A stretch of 64,000 bases of DNA from Stramonita haemastoma (GCA_030674155.1 CM060336.1:1339342-1403341); one strand, 5' to 3'; positions 20,250 to 32,400 are shown, numbered from the stretch's first letter. Program-made: numbers and translations. The notes: generated from the letters alone by a model not told the origin.

Positions 20250-20319
20250 CTGTTAACAAACTGATTTTTCCACATTGCATTAAACATTTTCAAAATAAAA
20301 TGCATGCCCCCCTCTCCAG

Positions 20320-20450
20320 ACAAAAAGACCAAAATGGCAAAAGACGGACAGAAATGGCAGACAAAAGACAGACAAAAATGGCAGACAAAAGACAGAAACG
20401 GCAGATAACAAACAGAAATGGCAGATAACAGAAATGCAAACAATCCTGCA
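20320..20450. repeat. Short-period repeat, AAAATGGCAGACAAAAGACAG units
   Basis: Units of about 14-22 bases built on ATGGCAGA and CAAAAGACAGA repeat irregularly in the spacer before the C block. Confidence 0.6.
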
Positions 20451-20589
20451 ATGACAGAAAAACCAAACAGAGAAAGGGGGCAGAATAAAAACAACCTGAA
20501 AACTACAGTATTCAAATAACTTACATATATGCGTAAAGATCAGACAAGACAGAAAGTTTTGTGGTTTTTTTTAAACGATCAATATGTAC

Positions 20590-20665
20590 CTTATGGCTGA
20601 AGTGATGAAGAAGGCTTCTGGTGGTTTTGGGCCTGTCTGAAACTGTCTGAACCTCATTTAAATTC
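20590..20665 (-). other. B-type exon-like block (20590)
   Basis: The minus strand reads TCTTTTACCAG then GAATTTAAATGAGG, ending CAGCCATAAG before GTACAT. One frame is open throughout (NLNEVQTVSDRPKTTRS) and joins in phase to the C block at 20181. Confidence 0.45.
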
Positions 20666-20799
20666 CTGGTAAAAGAGATCATCATTCAGAAAAAACAACA
20701 CATATATAATAAGCTGCTGGTCCTGCTTTCAAACAAGCAATGTCAGTACTACTGTGAAAGGCTGAATACAGTCCAGCCAGCAAAACAATAAAACTGTTG

Positions 20800-20852
20800 C
20801 CTGCTGTAATGCTCATGTCCCTCTGGATAACCAACCATCTTGGTCAAGGGAC

Positions 20853-20883
<31 letters not shown>

Positions 20884-21015
20884 AATGGCCATCTTGGCCA
20901 AGGGACTATGAAGATGATGGTAATCATCTTGATCAACAGACTATGAGGATGATGACCATCTTGGTCAACGGACTATGATGATGTTGATGATGATCATGAC
21001 AACAATGATGATGAT
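20800..21015 (+). mobile_element. LINE 3' end with (ATG)n tail and derived repeats
   Basis: CAACCATCTTGGTCAAGGGACTGATGATGATG resembles the LINE terminus at 6260-6295. The (ATG)n tail is followed by three degenerate repeats of CATCTTGGTCAACGGACTATGATGATG, which probably arose by unequal exchange within the tail. Confidence 0.55.
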
Positions 21016-22080
21016 ATCCTTCGATGTCCAGCAAGAACTTTTCCCCCCGTTTTTTTTGTTTATTTATTCTTTGGTTGGGGAGTTTTGCATTTGGTTTGTC
21101 GGCTTTGAGGTTTGAGTGGGGGTGGATGGTTGTTCTTTTAGTTTAAGTTGTTTTTGTTTTTTTATATTACTTAGCATTTCTTGAAAGGGATTTTTCCTTT
21201 ATTGGTTTCAGATTTTTTGGTTTGCTTTTTTTAGGGTTACTTGTTTTATTTTAGTTTAGTTTATTATGTTTAGTTCAGCGTATGTATTGTTTGGTTTTCT
21301 TTAATCCATTTCATTTTAGTGGGGTTTTGTTTGTTTTTGTTTCGTTTAGTTCATCTCACAGGTTTATTATTTCATCATCTGCCAAGCACCAGTCCAGCTG
21401 TTCTCACATCATTCATTCCAAACTTACCACACAACAGCTGTATCCAGGCAAATCCCACTGTACTCAAAGCCTGAAGGTGACCTGGAGCTTTGTTTACATG
21501 CAGGACCAGAACACAGCCATGAACCTGGGGGAGTCCTTGCAGTGCTCATTTCTCCTCATCCCCCCGTCAGTTTTCCATTTTAGTTTTTCAGCCTTTTTGT
21601 TTGTTTCCTTTGCTTTCTTTTGCTTGTTCCTGTTTTGAAGTGGATTTTGTTTTTAGTCTTGCATGAGTGCTCCATTTGGTTTTTTTGATTTTCAGTTGTA
21701 TTTCCCATTTTTAATTCATTGCTTGGTTTATTTCCCTTTTTATTTATACCGTTTTCATCTTTTATTTTGTCTGTCTTTTGCAATGCAATGCCTTACATTG
21801 CACTCCATTTATTTTGTCTTAACTTAACTTTGTGTAGATTCACATCACAAATATAAAAAATATGTCTCTGCTGTGGCTCTGTCTTGAAAAACCTGAAAAT
21901 TTGCAATCTTATGGATCAACTGCACAAGCATTGGATTAAAAGCATCACAATTCAACAGCCCAAGACCAGAATACCTTCTGGTCCCAGACACCAAGTCAAG
22001 AAGCCCTTCAAATCTTTGCTACAGTATTTTTGTTTTATCATCCCTTCTCCTTACCTCAACAGAGATCCTAAGAAAGAAAT
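21016..22080. other. T-rich stretch without recognised features
   Basis: From 21040 to 21340 and 21590 to 21800 the plus strand is rich in TTTG and TTTA words. No repeat family or supported exon was found. Confidence 0.35.
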
Positions 22081-22086
22081 ACATAC

Positions 22087-22177
22087 AGTGAAGATGTCCT
22101 GAACTCTGCAGGACTGTAGTGCCGACACCTTCATCCTAGTGTCCTTGGTGACAAGGTCCATCACAGCCAGCCAGTGT
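22087..22177 (-). other. Possible exon upstream of the array
   Basis: The minus strand has acceptor-like CTGTTAAAAG at 22178-22187 and donor-like GTATGTAT at 22079-22086. The enclosed 91 bases are open in one frame (HWLAVMDLVTKDTRMKVS). A VTKD segment vaguely resembles ITKD at 7655-7779. No further support. Confidence 0.25.
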
Positions 22178-22222
22178 CTTTTAACAGACATAAGCATGCG
22201 TGTCACTAACATGGCAATGAAA

Positions 22223-22322
<100 letters not shown>

Positions 22323-22427
22323 AGTCAAATGGATCAGGTTTAATTTCCAACACCAAATTTTAACATATTCTGTCATTCCTTTCATAGTTTTACTCATGCC
22401 AATTTGCATAGCATCTTGAACCCATTA

Positions 22428-22544
22428 CCCCCCCCCCCCCCTCCCCTCCCCCCCAGCCAAGGTTGCCAGCACAGATTACATAAACATACACAGTACATAA
22501 TTTGTAACCTGAAAAGGCATGTGCTTTGCAAGGAAAATGTTTCT

Positions 22545-22577
<33 letters not shown>
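22428..22577. repeat. Two poly-C tracts
   Basis: A C tract lies near 22428-22455 (with T interruptions) and a pure C33 tract at about 22545-22577. Such long C runs are rare and are prone to length error in assembly. Confidence 0.8.
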
Positions 22578-22722
22578 ACAGTTGTAGCTCGAATTAACAG
22601 TGTGGCAACCCAGAACTAGGTATAATTAATGTTATAAATTGAATTGGTCCCACATTATCTGAATTCGGAACAGATGACAACATTCATAAAATGCATCACA
22701 CAGGTGTCCTGTTTAGGCACCT

Positions 22723-23019
22723 CTACAAACCGAATGTCACTACTTCAATTGCATACTTGGATACGACTTCGACTTTGAATTTGTCTGGCAAAGGCTCATG
22801 AAGGCAAAATCCCACCATATGGCATTGGTGAAACTTGGACTCGAAATCTCCTGAGAAACTTTGCTTTCCTAATACTAAGTAAGGAAATGTAACAGGACGA
22901 AAGTTAAAAGAAACATTTAAAAAGCCTGAAATCTGAAACAGAAGCTTGCAAATGCTCAGTGTCATGGCAAACTGAAATTCAATGCTTACGTCATCATGTG
23001 ACCCATGTAAGATTTTCAA
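22723..23019 (-). CDS. Uncharacterised open frame, 98 codons
   Basis: This minus-strand frame lies in non-repetitive sequence and has mixed composition, unlike most open frames here. Its sequence (MKILHGSHDDVSIEFQ at the start, DKFKVEVVSKYAIEVV near the end) is not recognised. There is no nearby splice evidence or promoter, and chance cannot be excluded for this length. Confidence 0.18.
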   Translation of the reverse strand: MKILHGSHDDVSIEFQFAMTLSICKLLFQISGFLNVSFNFRPVTFPYLVLGKQSFSGDFESKFHQCHMVGFCLHEPLPDKFKVEVVSKYAIEVVTFGL

Positions 23020-23350
23020 ATTCTATACCATAAAAAAGACAATTGAAAGTAATTACCTTGTGATAGTATGTGTGCATATCATTCTATCAGAGGACGTAAA
23101 AACTGGAAACTAACGCCTAACCACTAAATTTCACAAATTACTCCTTCATCTGGTGTCAACCCCCAACCCATGCTCACCTGCTAAGAACGCGCCATTTTAC
23201 CTGACAAGACGGATAACTCTGTGGGTCTTCTCATTATTGGGCTAGGCTATCAACGGGTAGGGCTTATCGTCATTTGCCCCAAGTTTTAAACTTTTTTTTT
23301 TCTTCTGCTAAAATTACCTGTGTTTATCTTGAATGGTGCAACAAAATGTG
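23020..23350. other. No recognisable feature
   Basis: Nothing supported in this stretch. Confidence 0.35.
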
Positions 23351-23365
23351 CCTTTTTTTTGTGTT

Positions 23366-23452
23366 TTTGTTGTTGTTGTTGTTGTTGTTTTGTTTTTGTT
23401 TTTTGTTGTTGTTGTTTTTTTTGGGGGGGGTTGGTGGAGAGGGGGGTTGCCG
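23366..23452. repeat. (GTT)n and G tract
   Basis: GTT units with longer T runs, then a G-rich end. Confidence 0.8.
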
Positions 23453-23588
23453 CCTACCTCCCTAACAAGACTGTAAAGGTGGACAAAAAGTGAGAATGGA
23501 CATGGAAGAAATAGTGGATGGAAATGGGGTAGGGAGGCAAAGAGAAAGGAGTGGAATAGCTGGGGTGGGGTGAGAGGAGTGAGGGACA

Positions 23589-23589
23589 G

Positions 23590-23620
<31 letters not shown>

Positions 23621-23631
23621 TAATAATAATA

Positions 23632-23683
<52 letters not shown>

Positions 23684-23708
23684 CGACGACAACAACAACA
23701 ACAATAAC

Positions 23709-23769
<61 letters not shown>

Positions 23770-23772
23770 TAA
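23589..23772. repeat. (TAA)n, (TGA)n, (ACA)n compound microsatellite
   Basis: About 180 bases of triplet repeats that change class several times. The minus-strand Leu and Ser runs reported by translation come from this. Confidence 0.95.
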
Positions 23773-23782
23773 AAAAAATTAA

Positions 23783-24060
23783 TCTATACACTGTCACAGC
23801 AGATTTCTCTGCGTAAAATTCGGCTGCTCTCCCCGAGGAGAGCACATCACCACAAGTGCAGCGCCACCCATTTGATGGATTTGATGCAAGTACCAAGAGA
23901 AGACCTTCCGTGTTTTGTTCAACTGTAAAATATACATTTTGTTGTTTTCCTTCCTCGGCTAGAGCTCCCAGGTTCCGAGGTTGACCCATGGGGAGATTGT
24001 GCGTATGCAGCTGTTTGTGACAGCCACTCAGGTAGCTGCATTGAGACAGCGGGGGATGTC
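23783..24060 (-). mobile_element. S3-type SINE tail plus S5-type fragment
   Basis: TGTCACAGCAGATTTCTCTG followed by CTGCTCTCCCCGAGGAGAGC and AAGTGCAGCGCCACCCA is the S3 tail. At 23950-24050, GCTAGAGCTCCCAGGTTCCG and a GGTAGCTGCATT motif match the distal part of S5 in degraded form. Confidence 0.65.
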
Positions 24061-24104
24061 TACATAAGACACCAATGTGGGTGCGTTAGGATTGGTTTGG
24101 TTGG

Positions 24105-24195
24105 TTGTTGTTGTTGTTGCTTTTGTTTGGTTGTTTTGTTTTTGGTTTTGTTGTTATGTTGTTGTTTTGTTGTTGTTGTTGTTTTTGGGGGGGCG
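24105..24195. repeat. (GTT)n-rich tract
   Basis: Imperfect GTT and TTTTG units. Nothing else is recognised between 24196 and 24520. Confidence 0.75.
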
Positions 24196-24524
24196 CTTAA
24201 CCTTGGCTGGGGGAAAAGCCAGCTCTGACCACTGAGCTCTCCCATCTTAAAGATAGCAACACACAAAAAGTATATTGTGTACACAGATATGAAGCAAACG
24301 TGTGCACTACAACTGTCACTGTCAGCTGTTTTCGTTTTCACGGTCAGGTGATAACCGTAAAGAATCAGTCTTGTAAATTAATGCAACAGCAGTGAAATAA
24401 TAATTAACTTGTCATACATTTTATTGGTGAGAAGATTTTTTACAGAATGTAATGAATCTGTTTTTTGATCGCGGAGGTGGACGTAAGCAAGTCAGCGTGT
24501 CTCCATTACCCGGTGACAGAGAAA

Positions 24525-25200
24525 ATAACTTGGCAGTGGACATTGCAGTAACCTTATGTGCCATACATTTTATTGATAAAATAACTTGGCAGTGGACATT
24601 GCAGTAACCTTATGTGCCATACATTTTATTGATAAAATAACTTGGCAGTGGACATTGCAGTAACCTTATGCGCCATACATTTTATCGATAAAATAACTTG
24701 GCAGTGGACATTGCAGTAACGTTATGTGCCATACATTTTATCGATAAAATAACTTGGCAGTGGACATTGCAGTAACGTTATGTGCCATACATTTTATCGA
24801 TAAAATAACTTGGCAGTGGACATTGCAGTAACGTTATGTGCCATACATTTTATCGATAAAATAACTTGGCAGTGGACATTGCAGTAACCTTATGCGCCAT
24901 ACATTTTATTGATAAAATAACTTGGCAGTGGACATTGCAGTAACGTTATGTGCCATACATTTTATCGATAAAATAACTTGGCAGTGGACATTGCAGTAAC
25001 GTTATGTGCCATACATTTTATCGATAAAATAACTTGGCAGTGGACATTGCAGTAACGTTATGTGCCATACATTTTATTGATAAAATAACTTGGCAGTGGA
25101 CATTGCAGAAACGTTATGTGCCATACATTTTATTGATAAAATAACTTGGCAGTGGACATTGCAGTAACGTTATGTGCCATACATTTTCTTGATAAAATCA
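24525..25200. repeat. 56-bp minisatellite, 12 units
   Basis: Units start with TGGCAGTGGACATTGCAGTA at 24531 and every 56 bases up to 25147. Each contains ATTTTATYGATAAAAT, a perfect 16-base palindrome in copies with ATCGAT. Variants differ mainly at two CpG sites (AACGTT or AACCTT, and ATCGAT or ATTGAT). An S1 SINE follows almost directly. Confidence 0.97.
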
Positions 25201-25244
25201 CTGGCATGGCTGGACCAGGCCAAAAGCTGTGTCAGTTATTTATT

Positions 25245-25594
25245 TACTTATTTATTTATTTATTCTTTTATATCGAGGATAATGGAATAAGCACTCATGT
25301 GCTTTTTTACATCCAGTCCCCGTGTGTAGGCCCTACGCAGTTTTGTAAATGTCATCTGTTCCCGCTGGCACACGATGGCCTACTCTTACGAAAAGGAGTT
25401 AACGTGTGCGCAAGGTGTTCTGCGTGCGTTTGCACACGGGGCCTCGGTTTAAAGTCTCATGCGAAGGACTTTTGGGGAAAGTGGAGTCAGTACTAATGTT
25501 AACTCCAGGAGAAAAATTTCCTCGACCGGGAATCGAACCCGGGTCGTCAAATTGCGAGAGCAATGCTCTGACCACTAGGTTATCCCGTTCCCCT
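25245..25594 (-). mobile_element. S1 SINE, full length
   Basis: On the minus strand the head at 25594 reads GGGGAACGGGATAACCTAGT (A box), with B box GGGTTCGATTCCC at about 25528-25540. The shared central module follows, then the LINE-like tail ending ATTATCCTCGATATAAAAGA and an AATA repeat. It is one of the best S1 copies. Confidence 0.92.
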
Positions 25595-25617
25595 ATTGAT
25601 TGATATCAGCTATTTGC

Positions 25618-25912
25618 CAAGACTTACACTAAAATGTTGTTATGTTGTAAAATGTTGTGTCCAGATTGCCTTCAGCCATGACAAGCTCTTAAAATAACAA
25701 CCTGCACTCTTTAAGAGAGAAAAAAATCCTCTCCTGTCGGAGTATGGCTGCCTATATGGTGAGGTACCTGAAAACAGTCACACACGCAAACTCCTCATTC
25801 AGTGTGCAGTTTCAGTCTCACAGTGATTCCCAGGTGGGATGAGTGAGCCAGAGTGCACATTGTGGGTGACCCCCGGAGTGTTAAGCTGGGGAACGCACAA
25901 CAACAACAACAG
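25618..25912. repeat. Dispersed repeat, inverted partner of 63325-63632
   Basis: About 290 bases here are the reverse complement of 63325-63632, with moderate divergence. Shared blocks include ACTAAAATGTTGTTATGTTG, GCCTATATGGTGAGGTA, GTGTGCAGTTTCA and a terminal CAA repeat. No coding potential or terminal inverted repeat was found, so the class is unknown. Confidence 0.85.
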
Positions 25913-26189
25913 CTGGCAGTATCAATTTCCTCTGGTCCTGAAGATGTGTCTAGCTTTGGCATTTCCATTACAGTGATGTGGAAAAAACAATTTACAGTGG
26001 ACACAACCAGCTAAACTATTTTCCTGGAAGTCGGAATGCCGCTACCTTGATGATGGGCAAAAAAATGGTCGCCAATATTTCACCATTGGTGAACCTCGGA
26101 GCTCTAGCTGAGGAACAAAACAAACAAACAACAACAACAACAACAACAACAACAAGTGAAACTCTTTTGTCCGATTTTTATTAGTACAA

Positions 26190-26500
<311 letters not shown>

Positions 26501-26739
26501 TAAAAAAAAATTATAAAAAACATTTATACATAAAACAAACAAACAAACCTGCGTGCACACAAGAAAACCCCCCAGCAAAAACAAAAACTAAAATCCACTA
26601 AAACAAAAACAGACTAACAGAAATGAAGCAGCAAGCAAACAAACAAGTTAACTAAGAAAACCCCACCCAAAAACCATATAGTTGCAATATTGTTACGATT
26701 TTTAACGAAAAAATAGACTCAAAAGGAAGTTCAGAAAAT

Positions 26740-26741
26740 AC

Positions 26742-26836
<95 letters not shown>
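26740..26836. repeat. (GA)n microsatellite
   Basis: Pure GA run. Confidence 0.95.
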
Positions 26837-26891
26837 AAATTATTGTAATAAGCTATCAGATCTAGTACAATTTTACCACATTATTTTTTAT

Positions 26892-26975
26892 AAATCCTCT
26901 TGAACGAGATTCGAACGCGGGTCAGCAGATCAGAGTGCATCACTCTGACCACCAGGCTATCCCACCCCGTACTAG
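26892..26975 (-). mobile_element. S1-like SINE head
   Basis: The minus strand reads ATAGCCTGGTGGTCAGAGTG then CCGCGTTCGAATCTC, the A and B boxes of an S1-type head. No body follows. Confidence 0.75.
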
Positions 26976-27167
26976 GTGTGAAAATAGAGCGATGCAGTGT
27001 GCACATGTATTGGAGAGACCCTTAGAGAGGTTGGTACAGCTTTGGAACGCCCAACACGAACATCTGCTTCATCCTGGTTGTTGTTCAGTGTGTGTCTGAT
27101 GATAACAGCAACTATGTCCACACAAACTGTCACTGAAATCACCGCTAAAAACATCCAAGTATTGGTC

Positions 27168-27279
<112 letters not shown>

Positions 27280-27582
27280 TGACACAGCCGGGAGTCAGAG
27301 TTAGGAGTGAACAAAACACTTGTATTAATTTTTTTTGCTGATGTATATGTGTCAGCAGTTTGTGCTGTGTCATTATTTGCATTAAGTGAAGAAAAAAAAA
27401 CATTAAAAATAATGGAGACGGGACAATAATACCAGTTCCTTACCCAATTTAAACCACTGTTACCACCAACGAACACACAAAAATCAACTCCTCAAAAAAC
27501 AACAACTGGAAAACAAACACAATTTCAATAAATGACAAAAAACCCCAAAATCAACAAGAAGCAGTGTCCTTTTAACATCAGA

Positions 27583-27585
27583 TCT

Positions 27586-27666
<81 letters not shown>

Positions 27667-27766
27667 GTCTCTCTCTCTGTCTCTCTTCCCCCCCCCCCCC
27701 CCGTCCCCGTCACACACACACACACGCACACACACACACACACATACACACACACACATACACACA

Positions 27767-27845
<79 letters not shown>
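27583..27845. repeat. (CT)n, C tract and (CA)n compound microsatellite
   Basis: CT units, then CTGT variants, a C15 tract near 27690, and a long CA run with a few CG and TA interruptions. Confidence 0.95.
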
Positions 27846-27861
27846 TATCTTCTCTCATGAC

Positions 27862-28160
27862 AGTAGTAGGCACCCATCAGTCTCAGAAGACTATGGAGTT
27901 GCGCTCCAGTCTTTAGAGCGCAAAGCCTGGGTAAGTAAGTATGGAGGGCAAACTGTTACCCATGCAGCAGACCCCCTCCCCCTCTCCACGCCACTGGAAT
28001 GATCCATTGGAAAGGCAATGACCGATGCGAATGGTTCCAGTACCGTCGCAGGAGCCACCAGAACGTTGCTATATACAGCCCCGAGCCGTACTGGGACTCC
28101 AACTCCCCGATTTTTCCTCAGGGATGGTGTCTAAACACGACACCTGTGTGCATGATGTTT
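27862..28160 (-). mobile_element. S4 SINE, truncated at the head side
   Basis: AGTAGTAGGCACCCATCAGT to GTGTGCATGATG matches the tail and middle parts of the full S4 copies at 31838 and 39082. The shared central module and head are missing. From 28160 to 28470 nothing is recognised. Confidence 0.85.
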
Positions 28161-28475
28161 TTTTTTCTCATGACACTAACGCTAACACCTGAGGAAGCCA
28201 CCTAAAAGCGGTCACTGCCACATTGACAGCGCAGTAAACAGCCCCATGCCACAGAGTGACTATCCCACTGCTGCCTCCCCACACCCTTCTCCCTATAGAC
28301 ACTAGGACTCCTGCACACAGTCCCTGAATCGGAAATCTCCGCTGGGACATTAATTTAATCACAACAACAAATTGACAGCGTAGGAAACGAACAACATTTT
28401 TCTTCATTTTTTTTTTAATTCACCACTAATTATTACCCTACGTCGGTCCTTTTCCGAGGTCAAGTACGATGCCGT

Positions 28476-28708
28476 TGTTGACTGATTTATTCGTGATTGA
28501 CTGATTTATCCGCCACTGACTGATTTATTCGTCATTGACTGATTCACTGACTGATTTATTCGTCATTGACTGATTCACTGACTGATTTATTCGTCATTGA
28601 CTGATTCACTGACTGGTTTATTCGTCATTGACTGATTTATTCGTCATTGACTGATTTATTCGTCATGTCATTGACTGATTTATTCGTCATTGACTGATTT
28701 TTTCGTAA
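28476..28708. repeat. Minisatellite of TGACTGATTTATTCGTCAT units
   Basis: About ten units of 19-30 bases built from TTGACTGATTTATTCGTCA with an optional TGATTCAC insert. Confidence 0.9.
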
Positions 28709-28814
28709 GAGTCTTTAGAAGTCGACGGTGGGACAATACGGAGCAACAATGGGAGGGGGGTGGAGGGGGGGAGGGGGTTGAAGCTGGTGTTGTGGTGTGT
28801 CCAGGCAATAGATG

Positions 28815-28845
28815 TGGTGGTGGTGGTGGTGGTGGTGGTGGTGGT

Positions 28846-28916
<71 letters not shown>
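28815..28916. repeat. (GGT)n then (GT)n microsatellite
   Basis: GGT units change to GT units and abut an S1 tail. Confidence 0.95.
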
Positions 28917-29273
<357 letters not shown>

Positions 29274-29317
29274 GGGGTGGGGAGGGGGTCAGAAATCTGC
29301 AGAAATTGTGCCAGTTT

Positions 29318-29511
29318 TAATCCTCGGTTTGACCAACGCCCAGTGGTTAAGTCCGTTTGACTTCAGTCCCATCATGGGTCAATGGAGTCGTGAGTTCGAA
29401 TCTCGTCGTTAAGGTCTGGTGAATTAAGAGTGGGGGTTTTTTTTGGGGGGGTTACGATCTCTCAGGTCAACTTCAAGTGCAGACCTGCCATAGTGCTTTA
29501 ATTTCCTTCGC

Positions 29512-29581
<70 letters not shown>

Positions 29582-29645
29582 ATGTGTGTGTGTGCGCGCG
29601 CGCGCGCTCACGCGTGTGTGTGTGTGTGTGCGCGCGCGCACGTGC

Positions 29646-29695
<50 letters not shown>

Positions 29696-29905
29696 ATACG
29701 TATCATACAAGCAGAAAATCAAATGATTGTGCACGTTAACAATCCTGTAACTCATGTCAGCATTCGGTGGGGTTACGGAAACACGGAACATGCCCAGCAT
29801 ACATCTCCAAAGCGGAATGTAAGCCTAGACCTCTACCTTCATGGCAGGCCAAAAACAGCCCATAGGCAAAACCTCACCATTGGAGCTCTAGCCGAGGAAC
29901 AAAAA
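29318..29905 (+). mobile_element. S5 SINE, full length, with an internal GT expansion
   Basis: The head has A-box-like GCCCAGTGGTTAAGTCCG near 29338 and B-box-like GAGTTCGAATCTC near 29392. The body continues GATCTCTCAGGTCAACTTC, CTTCGCGTATG, a GT tract (29513-29695), then TTAACAATCCTGTAACTCATG, GGTGGGGTTACGG and a distal part with CACCATTGGAGCTCTAGCC. Confidence 0.85.
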
Positions 29906-30930
29906 CCAAACAAAAACTCATCCCCCTTTCAAAAATGAGTAGACCAACCACACCCTAGTAGCGTTCATCTCCTGTTGTTCTGCCGATAAAAATGAAATGC
30001 CGTGTTTGATGAAAGAAAACTGACCGACTTCCAATTCCTAAGCCCTGTAAGTCGCCAGCTTGCAGGTTCGTATGTAGATCTGGGTGGCGCACACAGGATA
30101 GGGGTGGGGGATATTATGATCTTCAAGGTCACTGGTTTCTGTGCTAATGGCCAACGCTTGTTCTGGCCTTCATGTGGAGGAAATCAGGCGTGGAAAAGAT
30201 CCTGTAATTGGCGTCACTGTTCCAAGTCGGTTGTAGAAACATGAAAATAGGCTTACCTAGTAGGCACCTGAATGGATTGAGCTTAAGACTTGGTCAGGCA
30301 TACACTAAGTGGATTTTTTTTTTTGAAGGGGGAGGGGGGAGAGTGAAGGGATGTTTATTACTGGTGCAGTAACTTTCTTTGCAAAATTGGACATGCTAGA
30401 TCTTAAACTTCTTTCTTCTTTTTCTTCTTCTTTCCTCCTCCTCTTCTTCTTCTCCTCCTTCGCATTCTCTTCTTCTTCTTCTCTTGTCTTCTTTTTTCCT
30501 TCCCTACTCCCTTCTTCTAGCTGCTGTATTTTTTTGTTATGTCATCATTTCTTAAAGGATAATAACCGACATAACAACAACCTGACCCCAAATGTCACAA
30601 CAGTCAAGTGCCTATGGCCAGGTGACGGCCATGCGTAGTTGCTAAAAATAGATGGTGTCTTTTGTTGTCAGGATCAAAGCACAGCCTCAAAGAGAAAGCA
30701 CATGGCAAGGGAAAAGATGAAGCCACTGCTGAAATCTGGAATCGTTTTATCTGTGAAGGAATAAAGGAAATCAGCATCTTTTTTTTCCCTCATAGGTCGG
30801 CAAGAAAAAGCAGCCACACTCTTCATCTGTGTGATTTTTCAGGTAAGGAATTACTTTTAAGCTGGATTCTTCTTCTCCTTATTTCCTTTCTCTACCGCCT
30901 TCAACATTGTGAAGATTTTGTAGACTTCAG
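29906..30930. other. No clear feature, CTT-rich stretch at 30408-30520
   Basis: A TTCTTC and CTCCTC tract lies at about 30408-30520. No exon or repeat family is supported. Confidence 0.35.
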
Positions 30931-31320
30931 GGTGAATGCTGGGTATGTTTGTGTTTCTGTAACCCACCAAGCACTAAGTGACGGGATCTTTAACGGCATA
31001 TTTGATCTTCTGCGTGTGTATATACGAAGGAGTAGGCCATTGTGTGGGAACTTATGACAGAATTTACAGACACTATATACACATGAGGACTCGGTGTAAA
31101 AACAAAAAAAGCACATGAGTGCTTATTCCATCATCCTTTAAATAATAGAATAGATAGATGAGGGAATTACGGCAATGGCAGGTCTGCACTTAAACTTTAC
31201 CTGGGAGATTGTAAGAACCAGCACTCTTAATTTACCAGACGCCGCCGAGGTACGAACTCACTACTTCATGACCCATGGGATTGAAGTCAAACAGTCTTAG
31301 CCACTCGGCCAGCACCCCCG
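30930..31320 (-). mobile_element. S5 SINE containing an S1 fragment
   Basis: The minus-strand S5 head (GCCGAGTGGCTAAGACTG) is at about 31290-31310 and its distal body (GCTGGGTATGTTTGTGTTTC) at 30940-30970. Between them, at about 31025-31145, lies a plus-oriented S1 tail (GGAGTAGGCCATTGTGTG, then AGCACATGAGTGCTTATTCC), so the S1 piece inserted later. Confidence 0.75.
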
Positions 31321-31335
31321 TTGATTAAGGACGAG

Positions 31336-31398
31336 AGAGAGTTTCTTGTTGTTGTTGTTGTTGCTGTTGTTGTTGTTGTTTTGTTTTGTTTTGTTTTG
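31336..31398. repeat. (GTT)n then GTTTT units
   Basis: Short trinucleotide tract. Confidence 0.8.
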
Positions 31399-31539
31399 AT
31401 TAAGTGACCGAATGTCTTGAAAACTTATGCCCACTTGAAGGAATTTTTATTTATTCTGCAGAATTCGTTCTTGAAGAACAGAGAATCAGTGTATTGTTTC
31501 AATATCATCATTGATGTCTGCTTCATTTTTTTTCTTTTC

Positions 31540-31655
31540 TCAGCTAGAGCTTGAAGTTCACCCATTGTGATGTTTTGCTAATGCGACCGTTTTTGTCCAC
31601 CATGAAGGTAACCGCATTCCAACTTCGGGGATGTCTGATTATACAATTTCTTCCT
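31540..31655 (-). mobile_element. S5 distal fragment
   Basis: CTAGAGCTTGAAGTTCACCC then CACCATGAAGGTAACCGCAT is the far end of S5. The same piece stands alone at 32712-32830, 42695-42760, 48195-48310 and 51485-51615. From 31656 to 31837 nothing more is recognised. Confidence 0.6.
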
Positions 31656-31837
31656 GGTACATCTACGTTATTCATCCATCATTTTGTCTGTCTTGTTTGC
31701 TTTTTTCGTATTTAGTGGTTCTGTCTTTTATGACTGAAGAGTGTGATTAACACACAATCATTATTTCTATTTGTTTTGTTTTCCTCTTTTATATATAATA
31801 TATATATAGATATAGATATAGATATAGATATATAGAT

Positions 31838-32400
31838 AGGAAGGACGGTGGCAGGATGGTTAAGACGTTCGCCTGCCAATATGTAAATCGTGAGTTTCTG
31901 GGTTCGTACCCAGCCTCGCCCTTTCTTCCCAGTTTGACGAAAAACTCGAACTGAATGTCAAAGTCATTCGGATGAGACTCGAAACCGAGGCCCCGTGTGC
32001 GAATGCACGCAGAACATCTTGCGCACACGTTAAAACCCCGTTCCACCTTTCGGAAGAGTAGGCCATCGTGTGCCGGTAGGAGCGGATGACAAAATTATAA
32101 CAAACCAGCATGCACACAGGTGTCGTGTTTAGACACCATCCCTGAGGAAAAATCGGGGAGTTGGAGTCCCAGAGCGGCTCGGGGCTGTAGGTATATGGCA
32201 ACGTTCTGGTGGCTCCTGCGACGGTACTGGAACCATTCGTATCGGTCAATGCCCTTCCAATGTATCATTCCAGTGCCGTGGAGAGGGGGGGTCTGCTGCA
32301 TAGGTAACAGCTTGCCCTCCATACATACTTGCCCAGGCTTTGCGCTCTAAAGACTAGAGCGCAACTCCATAGTCTTCCGAGACTGATGAGTGCCTACTAC

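Larger units (their letters stand above)
7640..22180 (-). other. Tandem array of exon-like blocks (B-C-A triplets)
   Basis: On the minus strand, short blocks bordered by acceptor (CAG) and donor (GTAWNN or GTGAGA) sites recur in the order B (20590), C (20181), A (19737), B (19351), C (18774), A (18517), B (13145), C (12804), then A-like blocks at 11173, 10563 and 8833. Flanking intron sequence is also conserved between copies, so whole units of about 1.1-1.4 kb were duplicated once the 4.9-kb retrotransposon at 13600-18512 is subtracted. Reading frames are not kept: several copies are open in only one frame, and that frame differs between copies. It could be a long non-coding transcript, a decaying gene with duplicated exons, or a spliceable satellite-like repeat. 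Confidence 0.5.

Noticed and set aside
24525..25200. CRISPR array
   Set aside because: The 56-base units are contiguous with no unique spacers, and the genome is eukaryotic.
25500..25595. tRNA gene because of clear A and B boxes
   Set aside because: The boxes belong to a SINE head. The sequence continues into the S1 body and the acceptor stem does not pair. The same holds for heads at 34630, 45920, 49870 and 54645.
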